A program made the translations under genes and the position numbers. Below the pieces are notes generated by a model that saw nothing but the letters and a program-made list of their open reading frames with translations, made no database searches and had not been told where the DNA came from. Shown one piece after another: positions 29,142-38,569 of a stretch of DNA of 64,000 nucleotides; the stretch's first letter is position 1; the number at the start of each line of letters is the position of its first letter. The stretch comes from Vallitalea guaymasensis (GTDB taxonomy: Bacteria; Bacillota; Clostridia; Lachnospirales; Vallitaleaceae): contig NZ_CP058561.1 of assembly GCF_018141425.1 (NCBI RefSeq), positions 744,001 to 808,000 on the forward strand. The letters run 5' to 3'.

Positions 29142-30143
29142 ATCAAAAGTATAATTAAAGATATACATGAACCTTATTTATTAGAAAAGGGATTCACACT
29201 AGATAATACTAATAAACAATTTAATACAATGGGTCAATGCTATAAGATCGATCCTAAGATTGGAAAAGGTCATTACTGGATATACGCTCATAGCAATCTG
29301 TTTGCTATTGCTATTCATGACTTTTACTTCTATGAAGATTATTTATTAGAATGTAGATTACCAGAATATCTAAGTATCACTTATTATGATTCTCTCTCAG
29401 GAGAAGAATTGAATCCATATAAACGATTGAATGCAGGCTGCGTAAAAGGATATTGGAGCAACGGTGAAATCTATAAAGCATTATTTCATAAGAATATTCC
29501 AATTCGCTCAATTGGTATTGAGATTACACCAGAGTATTATGAGGATTATCTAAAATCCAAATATTCAGGAGAGTACATAAGTCCTCGTTCAGCTGTACTA
29601 AGTATAGATGAAGATACCAGCTTTCCTGAAATGGTTTTGTTATTACATCAAATCAGAATTTACAAAAGTACAGGTATGGCAGCAAGATTATTCTTTGAAA
29701 GCAAAGTAACTGAGGCTATATCTCTTCTTATTGAGAGATCAAAACAGATGAAACCCAAAACTCCTAAAAGGATTACTAAACAAGACCTTGAAAATCTTGA
29801 AACTGTTACTTCCTATATAAATGACCATTACGCCTATGACCTTCACTTGGAAAAGCTATCACAAATAGCCTGTATGGGAACTACTAAACTAAAATCTAAT
29901 TTTAAAGAGATTTACAAATGTACTATTACGGAATATATACAACATAGACGTATGAGTCAAGCAGAACATTTGTTGGGAAATACAGACCTTAATATAGGTC
30001 AGATAGCTGGTATTGTAGGATATCAAAGTGCCAGCCGATTTTCAGAATTATTCAGAAAAAGTACAGGATTACTTCCTAGTAAATATCGAGAATTATCATT
30101 AGGAGAAAAGATGAGATTACCAAATAAGGCAGCCTCAATCTGA
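29142..30143 (+). CDS. AraC-family regulator divergent from ECF module B, probable ATC start
   Basis: 333 residues if started at 29142. The first ATG is at 29229 but has no ribosome site, whereas GGGGGAGG at 29125-29132 is 9 nt before an in-frame ATC, and the added text (HEPYLLEKGFTLDN) looks like coding sequence. An effector domain (IGKGHYWIY, IPIRSIGIEITPEYYEDYL) is followed by a C-terminal double helix-turn-helix (LEKLSQIACMGTTKLKSNFKEIYK, IGQIAGIVGYQSASRFSELFRKSTG). It probably regulates module B from the shared operator. The start codon choice is inference. Confidence 0.88.
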   Translation: MKSIIKDIHEPYLLEKGFTLDNTNKQFNTMGQCYKIDPKIGKGHYWIYAHSNLFAIAIHDFYFYEDYLLECRLPEYLSITYYDSLSGEELNPYKRLNAGCVKGYWSNGEIYKALFHKNIPIRSIGIEITPEYYEDYLKSKYSGEYISPRSAVLSIDEDTSFPEMVLLLHQIRIYKSTGMAARLFFESKVTEAISLLIERSKQMKPKTPKRITKQDLENLETVTSYINDHYAYDLHLEKLSQIACMGTTKLKSNFKEIYKCTITEYIQHRRMSQAEHLLGNTDLNIGQIAGIVGYQSASRFSELFRKSTGLLPSKYRELSLGEKMRLPNKAASI

Positions 30144-30161
30144 AATGTATCAGACTGAGGC
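30132..30161 (+). terminator. Terminator of the AraC gene
   Basis: Arms 30132-30143 and 30150-30161 pair over 12 bp with one mismatch, followed by TTGTTATTT. The stop codon of the gene lies within the left arm. Confidence 0.7.
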
Positions 30162-30179
30162 TTGTTATTTAGTAATACC

Positions 30180-31085
30180 TTATTGATAACTCTTCAAAAT
30201 TTCTTCTAATCTCTTTTTGATTAAATCATTAATATAACTTGGCTCAATAATTTTTATATATGGACCAAATGAAATTATATAATTGTATAACCACTCATCT
30301 TCCAATGCTTCAAAAGTAATTTCAAAGTTACCATCTTCTCTTGGTATAATATCCTTAGAATCAAATTCATTATAAGCTCTATATTTAATCTCAGGTGCCA
30401 AAAGAATCTTTAAAGTAATCAATGGAGCTGTGTACTGATACGATAAATTAACATCTTCTAAATTATATTTATCTCTATCAAACCCGTTATTGGTTATTTC
30501 AAGGTTTTTCATTCTATAGATCTTGAACATCCTATAATCTTTTCTCATTAGACAATACCCTAACAAGTACCAATCTTTCTGCTTAAAAATTAGTTTTAGA
30601 GGGTTAACGACTCTTGTCGTTTTATCACCATACAGATTATAATATTTGAAGCTGATACTCCTGCAAAGAGTTAAAGCATCTTTTAGATCTTCAAATTTCT
30701 TCTTTTCCGACTCTGAGCTTCCCCAATAAGAGAAATCTACTTCTATCCAGTTTTCATTATTTTTATTAAACAATGATTTCAGTTTTAAAATGGCATCATC
30801 AACATTTTCATATTCAGTAGCTTTCAATAATTCCAAACCTATAAGTACCTTATTCTGTTCTTCATTTGATAAAACTGATTTATTTATAATAAAATTATCA
30901 AGGAGACTTATACCTCCACCCTTGCCCTTATTAGTATATATGGGTATTCCAGCTATAGACAGAGTTTCTACATCTCTGTATATTGTTCTTGTGGATACCT
31001 CTAATATATTAGATAATTCTTTTGCTGTTACTTGTTTTTTATCTAATAGTAGATATACTATCTGAAATAATCTGTCAATCTGCAA
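30180..31085 (-). CDS. WYL-domain transcriptional regulator with N-terminal HTH
   Basis: 301 residues: a winged helix-turn-helix (about 1-60, VTAKELSNILEVSTRTIYRDVETLSIAGIPIYTNKGKGGGISL) followed by a WYL effector domain (about 130-215, WYLLGYCLMRKDYRMFKIYRM) and a C-terminal region. TTG at 31085 lies 8 nt after AGGTGG and gives the usual QIDRLFQIV start; GTG codons further upstream overlap that site. The target is unknown; the ATC-hydrolase-like gene lies upstream on the same strand. Confidence 0.88.
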   Translation of the reverse strand: MQIDRLFQIVYLLLDKKQVTAKELSNILEVSTRTIYRDVETLSIAGIPIYTNKGKGGGISLLDNFIINKSVLSNEEQNKVLIGLELLKATEYENVDDAILKLKSLFNKNNENWIEVDFSYWGSSESEKKKFEDLKDALTLCRSISFKYYNLYGDKTTRVVNPLKLIFKQKDWYLLGYCLMRKDYRMFKIYRMKNLEITNNGFDRDKYNLEDVNLSYQYTAPLITLKILLAPEIKYRAYNEFDSKDIIPREDGNFEITFEALEDEWLYNYIISFGPYIKIIEPSYINDLIKKRLEEILKSYQ

Positions 31086-31177
31086 TAATATCACCACCTA
31101 TTAATATTATAACAGATAAATATGACATCTATTTGTCTTATTTAAAGATTTATGTAGTATTTTTCATTTATACAAGC

Positions 31178-31795
31178 TTACTTATTGACATACCAAAAAT
31201 CACAACAAGAAGCTCCCTCTGCTAGTGTTGATTTTCTTATTAACTTTGATTTGCCAAAACTAGCAGTTACATAATCTGTTTCACACAAATAGGGAGCGAG
31301 CTCAGTACAATTTTCTAATTTACATAATTCACAAAGTCCACAGCGAGAAAACTCAAAATATGTTCCAGTATCATGCTTACTATTATCTTCCCTCATAATC
31401 CAATTTGCGGGATACTTATCAGCATTTTCTTGCGTCCATTTGGATACGCTGCTAACCCAATTCTTGAACTTCTGAGTTGTTTGATCTTGTCCTTTACATA
31501 CAAATTTTACAATTTTTGATTGCTTTAATCCATCTAATATGATATTACCCATTATTTCAGGTGAGATAGCTTTATCAGCTGCCTTATAACATGCTATAAA
31601 GATTCCTCCTGCATATATATTCATAATTAGCTTATTTTCTTTCCCTCCTATGTCAGGAGCTCTTGAAATCATGGCATTGTACTCTGTTTTAGTTTTTTTC
31701 AACAAATCCTTCGTAAATTCTTTAGAATATCTTTTGGATATCTGTTTTTTCAAAATCCCCTTAAATACTAACCAATAAACCTTAGTTTGTGACAT
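31178..31795 (-). CDS. ATC-hydrolase-like protein (L-2-amino-thiazoline-4-carboxylate hydrolase family)
   Basis: 205 residues. The sequence fits the ATC hydrolase family by the YxxxISRAPDIGG region and the C-terminal FEFSRCGLCELCKLENCTELAPYLCETDYVTASF...GASCCDFWY text, rich in cysteine. Most members have no proven reaction, so the enzyme name is a family label. A second relative lies at 46242. It is upstream of the WYL regulator on the same strand. Confidence 0.7.
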   Translation of the reverse strand: MSQTKVYWLVFKGILKKQISKRYSKEFTKDLLKKTKTEYNAMISRAPDIGGKENKLIMNIYAGGIFIACYKAADKAISPEIMGNIILDGLKQSKIVKFVCKGQDQTTQKFKNWVSSVSKWTQENADKYPANWIMREDNSKHDTGTYFEFSRCGLCELCKLENCTELAPYLCETDYVTASFGKSKLIRKSTLAEGASCCDFWYVNK

Positions 31796-31962
31796 TGATT
31801 TACCTCCATATCTTACTTAATTTTATCTTGCATTATCTCATTATATTTTTCAAATAGCTATTTACTTAAATGATAATGAGTTTTAATATCAATTAAATTA
31901 TAAATCTAAATAAATATTCTGTCAATAATATCAGCTTTAATATTTGTAATTATATTACCATC

Positions 31963-32009
31963 TTGACAAGTAAAATAATCAATGCTATGATTAACTAAAT
32001 GAACGTTCA
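31963..32009 (+). promoter_or_regulatory. Promoter and TetR-like operator of the alcohol dehydrogenase gene
   Basis: TTGACA (31963-31968), 17-bp spacer and TATGAT (31986-31991) form a strong promoter. A perfect palindrome TGAACGTTCA at 32000-32009 sits at the start of the transcript and could bind the TetR protein encoded at 33242. Confidence 0.7.
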
Positions 32010-32067
32010 GCTAGTTACCTGTAGATGACTAGTACTTACTTATATATTACATAAAGGAGTGTTTACT

Positions 32068-33108
32068 ATTAAAGCATTATACTTTCCAGAAATAAATAAA
32101 GTTGAATTAAAAAATGTTGAAAAACCTGTATTAAGAAACTCTACTGATGTTATTGTAAAAGTTACTACAACAACAATATGTGGTAGTGATATTCATATCA
32201 TCAAAGGTGCAATTCCTACAGAACCTGGATTTGTACTAGGTCACGAATATGTAGGGATAATTGAATCAGTGGGAAAAGATGTAAAGAATTTCAAAGCTGG
32301 TGACAGAGTTATCGGTCCTCCTGCTCCTTACTGTGGTAAATGCGAACCATGTAAAAACGGATACGTATCTCATTGTGCCAATGGTGGTATTCATGGTGCA
32401 GGAATAACTAGAGGCGATATACCTGGCGTTCATGCCGAATATACATGTGTTCCTCATGCTGATTCATGCTTGTTGAAAGTACCTGATAATCTTACTGATG
32501 AACAGGTTATCTTTGTATCTGATATCGCTTCTACTGGCTATACAGGTATTGAACATTCTGGTTTAAAAGAAGGTGAAACCATTGTTATATTTGGTTGTGG
32601 TCCTGTTGGTATGGCAACAATCCTAACAGCTAAACTTCATAATCCAGATAAAATAATAGTAGTTGAAAAATCCGAAACAAGATTGAAAAAAGCATTAAAA
32701 ATTGGAGCTACTCACGCCATCAGTACAGATGAGGATGTATTAAAAAATATAGCTGAATACACTAACAACAAAGGGGCTGACGTTGTTATTGATGCAGCAG
32801 GATTAGATATTACAATCAATCAAGGTATTGATTGTCTTGGTATTGGTGGCAGAATGTTCCTTGTAGGTATTCCAAAGAAACCTATCAATATTCAATCAAA
32901 TAATTTTTATAAGAATATTACTTTCAGTATGGGATTGGGTGATCTAAAGAATATAAGCGGGCTTCTTAATCAAGTCAATGAGGGTAATCTTGATTTGACA
33001 CCTTTAATAAGTCATACAATGCCTTTAGATGATATTGAAAGTGCTATTGATCTAGTTCAAAACAAACCGGACGAAGTAGTTAAGGTTATTATAAAACCTC
33101 AACTATAA
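32068..33108 (+). CDS. Zinc-dependent medium-chain alcohol dehydrogenase, probable ATT start
   Basis: 346 residues. It oxidises alcohols or reduces aldehydes with NAD(P). The catalytic zinc region CGSDIH and GHEYVG, the structural zinc site with four cysteines (CGKCEPCKNGYVSHC) and the Rossmann motif GCGPVG are all present. AAGGAG at 32054-32059 overlaps an upstream GTG but is 8 nt before an ATT codon that begins the standard KALYFPE N-terminus, so ATT is the likely start. A TetR gene follows. The natural substrate is not evident. Confidence 0.92.
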   Translation: MKALYFPEINKVELKNVEKPVLRNSTDVIVKVTTTTICGSDIHIIKGAIPTEPGFVLGHEYVGIIESVGKDVKNFKAGDRVIGPPAPYCGKCEPCKNGYVSHCANGGIHGAGITRGDIPGVHAEYTCVPHADSCLLKVPDNLTDEQVIFVSDIASTGYTGIEHSGLKEGETIVIFGCGPVGMATILTAKLHNPDKIIVVEKSETRLKKALKIGATHAISTDEDVLKNIAEYTNNKGADVVIDAAGLDITINQGIDCLGIGGRMFLVGIPKKPINIQSNNFYKNITFSMGLGDLKNISGLLNQVNEGNLDLTPLISHTMPLDDIESAIDLVQNKPDEVVKVIIKPQL

Positions 33109-33160
33109 AAAGCATTGTTTAATGCTACAGCGATATGTTATAATTACATAGTAATATTTC

Positions 33161-33199
33161 CAAAAAAAGACTTGATATGTTTATTATAGTCTTTTTTTG
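33161..33199 (+). terminator. Terminator between the dehydrogenase and tetR
   Basis: Arms 33161-33172 and 33188-33199 are a perfect 12-bp inverted repeat ending in a run of seven T residues. Only about 40 bp remain before tetR, so some read-through into tetR may be needed. Confidence 0.8.
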
Positions 33200-33241
33200 T
33201 AATTGCTAATATAACAAATCATTCGATGAAGGAGTCATATT

Positions 33242-33856
33242 ATGGATAATATAAAAAAAAGAGATGCTGAGTTGTCCAGAAAAAAAATACTAGATGCCGC
33301 TGAAACACTTTTTGCTCAAAAAGGTTATCATCTAACAACTTTGACAGAGATTGCAGAATTAAGCGGTTTATCACGGACTACCCCCTCTTACTTCTTTGGT
33401 AATAAAGAGATGCTGTATAAAAAAGTTATCGAACATCTTATAGAAGATGAAAAAAATTATGTTGATAAATTAGTAATTGAAGATAAAGTAACCGTTGAGG
33501 CATTAAAAACTATTCTGGCACGTCACATTGATTATACTTTCAAACATCCTAATCTAACCAAAATCTTAGTTACTGAATCGTTAAATAAAAACAGACAGGA
33601 ATGGATACTTAGCTTCTTCCCTGACATGATTTCCTGGAGCCATAAATACTTGTCAGATGCAAAAGAAATGGGAATCATAAGGCAAGATATAGATATAAAT
33701 ACCCTATGGTTGAATGCAATGGCAATGGCATGGTTACCTATCATAACTCAAGATACTTTTCTAAAGTTGATGGATAAAGATTTTACTGAACAAGAATTTA
33801 TTGACAATCACAAAAAACAAGTTGAAACACTTATTTTTGAATCCATACTAGCATAA
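33242..33856 (+). CDS. TetR-family transcriptional regulator
   Basis: 204 residues. The N-terminal helix-turn-helix (about 10-60) reads KKILDAAETLFAQKGYHLTTLTEIAELSGLSRTTPSYFFGNKEMLYKKV. The remainder is a helical ligand-binding domain. AAGGAG precedes the ATG. Its likely target is the alcohol dehydrogenase promoter upstream, which contains a matching palindrome. Confidence 0.92.
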   Translation: MDNIKKRDAELSRKKILDAAETLFAQKGYHLTTLTEIAELSGLSRTTPSYFFGNKEMLYKKVIEHLIEDEKNYVDKLVIEDKVTVEALKTILARHIDYTFKHPNLTKILVTESLNKNRQEWILSFFPDMISWSHKYLSDAKEMGIIRQDIDINTLWLNAMAMAWLPIITQDTFLKLMDKDFTEQEFIDNHKKQVETLIFESILA

Positions 33857-33881
33857 TAAAATAAGTAGAATAAATAATTAC

Positions 33882-33993
33882 ATGCTTCTGCTATAATCAA
33901 CAGGGTTATTAATCCTGACAGCAGAAAAGCACTATAATATTTCATTTCATAATATACTTAGAGGCTGCAACAATTTATATGTTTGCAGCCTCT
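33882..33993. terminator. Two hairpins between convergent tetR and mtnK
   Basis: The first hairpin pairs TGCTTCTGCT (about 33883-33892) with AGCAGAAAAGCA (about 33921-33932) with one bulge. The second is a perfect 11-bp stem, 33960-33970 with 33983-33993. Neither has a long T run, but their place between converging genes suggests a shared end for both transcripts. Nothing else was seen in 33857-34080. Confidence 0.55.
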
Positions 33994-34080
33994 TCATCTA
34001 TTTCGTCAATTATATCAATGCCCTCAAATACACTTATAATGTTTAACAGTCTCTATTATAGTAATAATTCAACATCTATG

Positions 34081-35283
34081 TTAAATATGTTTTTTTAATA
34101 TATCAGTAAAACCTTTACCGTTCTTGATATTCTCACGATTCATAATCATTTCTTTTCCAATATTGATTAACAATCTTTCTGCTTTGATACGTTTATCAGT
34201 GTCTTCAATAGTAGTCACATCTGCAACTTTTGAATCACCAACGACTCTTCTTATTATTTCAAGTCCTGCACTACCAGCTGAATCAGCTAATACTGATTCC
34301 AGATACCATTTTTTATAGTAATCTTTTTTAGCCATTTCATCAGTTACAATTTCTTTATAAAGTTTATTGAACTTGACAATGAATTTATCTGCTATTTCCT
34401 CGATTGTATCGGATAACCAGTCTAGAAAATCATTATCATCTGTATCATCTACATATGCATGTGCCCATGCAAAAAACAGATTACCTATTACATTTCCTAC
34501 ATCATAACCTATAGGTCCATAGAAAGCAAATTCAGGATCCAATACTTTGATTCCAGTTTCATTAGCGAATATTGAACCTGAGTGTAAATCTCCATGAACT
34601 AAGGCTTGAGCATTATTCATGAAATTATTTTTCAATTTGCCTACTTCAAGGATTAAATCTTCATCATTATATAAGATTTCTTCAACAAATTTTAGATTTT
34701 CATCTAGAATTATATTTCTGCCTTTATAGTCAATATAAGGTTCTGTGAAAACAAGGTCTTCTGATATCTTACATAAATCTTTATTGATATATGCTTTTAC
34801 TTGATCTTTTTTCTCTCCTGAATCCATAACCAAATCTGTAGTTGGTAATAGAGTATTTACTAAGAAAGTTGTGATATCTTCTGCTAATGTTGGAAAAGTT
34901 TTTCTTTGTAATAACTCTGTTCTAAGATTATGATATACTGATACGTCTTCCATTGCTAATACACACATGACAGGATCATATTTATATATTTTAGGAACTA
35001 AGTTAGGAGCTAATTTTTCTTGCTGCATCAGTACCATAGCTTCTATTTTGTTTCTATTTACATCTAATGCTCTTCCAGATGATCTAAGTACTGTATCAGC
35101 ATGTTTAATGATAATTGATTTATTAGTATTCTCATCCCAAACTTTGAATACATAATTTATATTACCATCGCCTATCTCTTTTGCATTTAACTTAGCATTA
35201 TCGTCAAAATAGTCAAGTTTCTCTAATGTATAATCAATAGCATCTTGCTCGTTCATTTTAAAATGTTTGTCAAATCTAGACAT
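34081..35283 (-). CDS. mtnK: S-methyl-5-thioribose kinase (or 5-deoxyribose kinase)
   Basis: 400 residues, aminoglycoside-phosphotransferase fold. It phosphorylates the C1 hydroxyl of methylthioribose. Typical text is EIGDGNINYVFKVW near residue 40, the catalytic loop HGDLHSGSIF and the metal site VLDPEFAFYGPIGYDVGN. It starts 19 bp after mtnA. With mtnA and a class II aldolase it can also act on 5-deoxyribose, the radical-SAM by-product, so the substrate is not settled by sequence. Confidence 0.92.
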   Translation of the reverse strand: MSRFDKHFKMNEQDAIDYTLEKLDYFDDNAKLNAKEIGDGNINYVFKVWDENTNKSIIIKHADTVLRSSGRALDVNRNKIEAMVLMQQEKLAPNLVPKIYKYDPVMCVLAMEDVSVYHNLRTELLQRKTFPTLAEDITTFLVNTLLPTTDLVMDSGEKKDQVKAYINKDLCKISEDLVFTEPYIDYKGRNIILDENLKFVEEILYNDEDLILEVGKLKNNFMNNAQALVHGDLHSGSIFANETGIKVLDPEFAFYGPIGYDVGNVIGNLFFAWAHAYVDDTDDNDFLDWLSDTIEEIADKFIVKFNKLYKEIVTDEMAKKDYYKKWYLESVLADSAGSAGLEIIRRVVGDSKVADVTTIEDTDKRIKAERLLINIGKEMIMNRENIKNGKGFTDILKKHI

Positions 35284-35302
35284 CTAATCATCTCCAATTA
35301 TT

Positions 35303-36352
35303 CTACCAGTAATTATCTACTTCTGTAGCAAAATATCTTTTTAAGTCATATGGACTATATATTCCTTTATCTGTTACTACTCCACTTACTAAATGAGGTG
35401 GTGTTATATCAAAAGCTGGATAATAAGCCTTAACCCCGTCCAATGTATTTTTTATACCTCTGAACTCTAATACTTCCTTCTGGTCTCTTTCTTCTATCTT
35501 AACCTTTTCTATTGTATCTCTATCTGGAATTCCTGTAACAAAATATGGAATACCAAAATATTTTGCAGCAATTGCAATCTGCATTGTTCCTACTTTATTG
35601 ACGATATGTCCATCTATACATATGGAATCAGCAGCTGATGTAAATAAATCTATATTTTTAGTCTGCATAGTAATAGCTGGCATATTATCTGTAATTACGG
35701 TTACATCAAATCCTTGGTCTTTTATTACACTTGCTGTAAGTCTTGCACCTTGAAGGAAAGGTCTTGTTTCTGGGCAGAAGAACTTAACAACTTTGTCTCG
35801 TTTTTTAGCCTCTTTTAGCATCATACCTATTATGGTTTCTCCAAAACATTGAGTCATAACGTTACCATTTTGCGGAAACATATCTACTAGATAATTAGCT
35901 ACTTCACCTATCTTGGAGTATCTTCTATTCATAGAATTAACAGTATGTTTGAATATCTCTTCGTCCACTCTCTGCGAATTTGCAAAAGCTTTTTTTACTA
36001 CCTCCAGACATCCATTGACAACTAGAGTCATTCTAGGAACTGTCGTAGGTCTTGCATGTGATAATGTATATGCCGCATCTTCTAGATACTTCATCTGTTC
36101 TTCTTCTTTTAAGTCTCTACACTCATAAGCTGCAAGTGCCATTCCCATTCCTGCTGCTGTATAAGGTCCTGCACTCTGGGTTACCATATCAGCTATAGCC
36201 TGGGCTACTTCCTGATGAGACTCGCAAGTAACAAATCTAACTTCTGTTGGATAAATTCTACGATCTAATATTTTTACTTTTCCATCTTCATACCAAGCAA
36301 CATTTTCATATCTTAACATAAATGCAAGATCTTTATCTACTCTTTCCATCAT
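35303..36352 (-). CDS. mtnA: S-methyl-5-thioribose-1-phosphate isomerase
   Basis: 349 residues. It converts the aldose 1-phosphate into the ribulose 1-phosphate. Family landmarks are SAGPYTAAGMGMALAAYE, the catalytic cysteine in QCFGET, CPETRPFLQGARLTASV, and the TDNMPA segment. AGGAGGT precedes two successive ATG codons; the first is taken. The product is the substrate for the aldolase at 37865. Confidence 0.93.
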   Translation of the reverse strand: MMERVDKDLAFMLRYENVAWYEDGKVKILDRRIYPTEVRFVTCESHQEVAQAIADMVTQSAGPYTAAGMGMALAAYECRDLKEEEQMKYLEDAAYTLSHARPTTVPRMTLVVNGCLEVVKKAFANSQRVDEEIFKHTVNSMNRRYSKIGEVANYLVDMFPQNGNVMTQCFGETIIGMMLKEAKKRDKVVKFFCPETRPFLQGARLTASVIKDQGFDVTVITDNMPAITMQTKNIDLFTSAADSICIDGHIVNKVGTMQIAIAAKYFGIPYFVTGIPDRDTIEKVKIEERDQKEVLEFRGIKNTLDGVKAYYPAFDITPPHLVSGVVTDKGIYSPYDLKRYFATEVDNYW

Positions 36353-36400
36353 TGCTTTTACCTCCTGTGTTCGTTTACCCTGTAAAATTTCTTATGAATG

Positions 36401-36435
36401 TACCATATATAATGCTCTCCACATTATATATGGTA
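36401..36435. other. Intercistronic hairpin between nhaC-type gene and mtnA
   Basis: Arms 36401-36414 and 36422-36435 form a perfect 14-bp stem with a 7-nt loop and no T run. It may mark an RNA processing or stability site within the operon. Confidence 0.6.
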
Positions 36436-36487
36436 TATTCTGTTGTTGTTATCCTTATTAAATTATTTTCTTCAATGAATCTATATA

Positions 36488-37798
36488 TTATTTTCTAGCT
36501 CTTTTATATCTAGGGAATCCAATAATAATAGATATACTACCAATTATTAACATTAATATTGAATATATTGAATACGGTACTATTTCAACAGGTGAAATAT
36601 GTCCTAACCCTGCTGCCAATAACAGCTGTCCCCCATAAGGTATAAGTCCTTGTACTGCTGCTGAAAAGATATCTAATAGACTGGCAGTTTTTCTTGGGTC
36701 GATATCATATTCTTCAGATATATCTTTTGCTAATGGTCCTGCTGTAAGGATTGAGATTGTGTTATTAGTTGTAGCTGCTGTAATTAATCCAACTAAGGCT
36801 GCAATTCCGAATTGTCCACCTTTTTTACCTTTTACTTTGGCAGTAACTTTTTCTAATAGATAATCTATTCCTCCATAATATTTCATTAGTCCAACTAGAC
36901 CAGCAACAACTATTGCTATCATTGATAGATCTTCCATCCATCCCATACCTCTTTGTAAAACTCCTAATAATCCAACGCCATCAAAGCTATTATTGATTAA
37001 ACCTATGATTGAACCAACACCAATACCTATTCCTAATACAGCCATTACATTAAGTCCTATCAATGCACTAACTATTATAGCTACATAAGGTAATATATTA
37101 ATTAATGAATAATCAACACTCTCTAAGCTTACTACATCAACTGGAATCATAGCTAATATTATAAGTGTTATGATTACTGCTGGTAGAACAATAAGAATGT
37201 TAGACTTGAACTTATCCCTTAGTTCTACATTTTGAGTTCTTGTTGCAGCAATTGTGGTATCAGATATGAATGATAGGTTATCACCGAACATTGCACTACC
37301 TACAACTGTCGCTAATACTAGAGCCATACTGATATCCGCTTGATTAGCGATACCAACACCAATTGGTGCTAATGCTGTGATTGTACCCATTGATGTTCCC
37401 ATTGAAAATGACAGGATACATCCAATGATAAATATTCCTGGTAAGATCATATTGACAGGCAATACTGTTAATCCTAGGTTAACTATTGAGTTTACTGCTC
37501 CCATAGCATCTGCTACAGAATAGAAAGCTCCTGCTAATATGAATATGACTACCATCAAAATAATTGTTTCTTCACCACCAGCTCTAGTAAATATTGCTAC
37601 TTTTTCTCCAAAGCTTGTTTTACCACCTTTTTTATCCAATAATAAAGCAAATCCTGATGCAAAAATAAATGCTACCAGCAATGGCATACTACTAAAATCT
37701 CCTGTTATAATGCCTGTGCCCATAAATAATACCAAGAACACTATTAATGGTAATAATCCTTTAAAATTACTATTACTATTATCTTTGTTATTGTTCAT
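36488..37798 (-). CDS. NhaC-type Na+/H+ antiporter family transporter
   Basis: 436 residues, about 11-12 membrane helices. The motif SFSMGTSMGTITALAPIGVGIA and VVGSAMFGDNLSFISDTTIAATRTQ fit the NhaC branch. AAGGAGAGG precedes the ATG at 37798. Its position inside a methylthioribose-type salvage operon, between aldolase and isomerase genes, suggests it carries the sugar or an acid product with sodium rather than only exchanging Na+ and H+; this is inference. Confidence 0.88.
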   Translation of the reverse strand: MNNNKDNSNSNFKGLLPLIVFLVLFMGTGIITGDFSSMPLLVAFIFASGFALLLDKKGGKTSFGEKVAIFTRAGGEETIILMVVIFILAGAFYSVADAMGAVNSIVNLGLTVLPVNMILPGIFIIGCILSFSMGTSMGTITALAPIGVGIANQADISMALVLATVVGSAMFGDNLSFISDTTIAATRTQNVELRDKFKSNILIVLPAVIITLIILAMIPVDVVSLESVDYSLINILPYVAIIVSALIGLNVMAVLGIGIGVGSIIGLINNSFDGVGLLGVLQRGMGWMEDLSMIAIVVAGLVGLMKYYGGIDYLLEKVTAKVKGKKGGQFGIAALVGLITAATTNNTISILTAGPLAKDISEEYDIDPRKTASLLDIFSAAVQGLIPYGGQLLLAAGLGHISPVEIVPYSIYSILMLIIGSISIIIGFPRYKRARK

Positions 37799-37864
37799 GT
37801 CTGACCTCTCCTTAATGTTTAGTAGTTTTATAGTAAATCTCAATTAAAACACTATGTAACAATC

Positions 37865-38512
37865 CTAAGCTCTTTGTCCATATCCTTGGAACATCTTTAA
37901 CATTTTATTGACTTCTTGCGTATCGAGTATTACAGGTTCACCTATAGATTTTGCTCTATAATAAACCTCTGCACATAACTCAATCTCTTCTGCTTTTCCG
38001 AAGGCACTAGATAAGCTCTTAGCACCTACCAATAATCCATGGTTAGCTAAGAATACAGCGTTTCTGTCTTTCATGGCTTCAAATGCATTCTCGGCGAGTT
38101 CTTCAGTACTATATGTAGCATATTTAGCGCATCTTACATTTTCACCTCCTGATACTCCTATTAGATAGTGAGTTGCTGGCAGCTCCTGTCGTAGACATGC
38201 AAGTATTGTTGAATATACTGAATGAAGATGAACAACTGAATCTATATCATCTCTCTCTTTATAGAAAATTCTATGCATTGAGTATTCTGATGAAGGTCTT
38301 TTGTCACCATCAACAACATTATCTTCCAAATCCATTATGACAATATCTTCAGGCTTCATTTCATAATAATCAATTCCACTTGGAGTAATTGCCATCAATC
38401 CTTCCTTTCTAATGAAAATACTAAGATTTCCACCAGATCCTTTGGTCAGATTTCTATCAACCATTTTCTTTCCATATTCTACTAATAATTTTCTTTCTTC
38501 TTCAAACTTCAT
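37865..38512 (-). CDS. Class II aldolase (FucA/AraD family), likely Ald2/DrdA type
   Basis: 215 residues. It should cleave 5-methylthioribulose or 5-deoxyribulose 1-phosphate to DHAP and an aldehyde. The family marks are GSGGNLSIF, TPSG(I)DY, SSEYSMHRIFY, and metal-binding histidines in VVHLHSVYS and NHGLL. The ATG at 38512 follows AAGGGG with an 11-nt gap; a GTG at 38533 is the alternative. The next gene upstream is the alcohol dehydrogenase that could reduce the aldehyde. Confidence 0.88.
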   Translation of the reverse strand: MKFEEERKLLVEYGKKMVDRNLTKGSGGNLSIFIRKEGLMAITPSGIDYYEMKPEDIVIMDLEDNVVDGDKRPSSEYSMHRIFYKERDDIDSVVHLHSVYSTILACLRQELPATHYLIGVSGGENVRCAKYATYSTEELAENAFEAMKDRNAVFLANHGLLVGAKSLSSAFGKAEEIELCAEVYYRAKSIGEPVILDTQEVNKMLKMFQGYGQRA

Positions 38513-38569
38513 CTTATTAATAACCCCTTTCACATATGTATTTCTGATTAATTCTATTATAATGAATGC

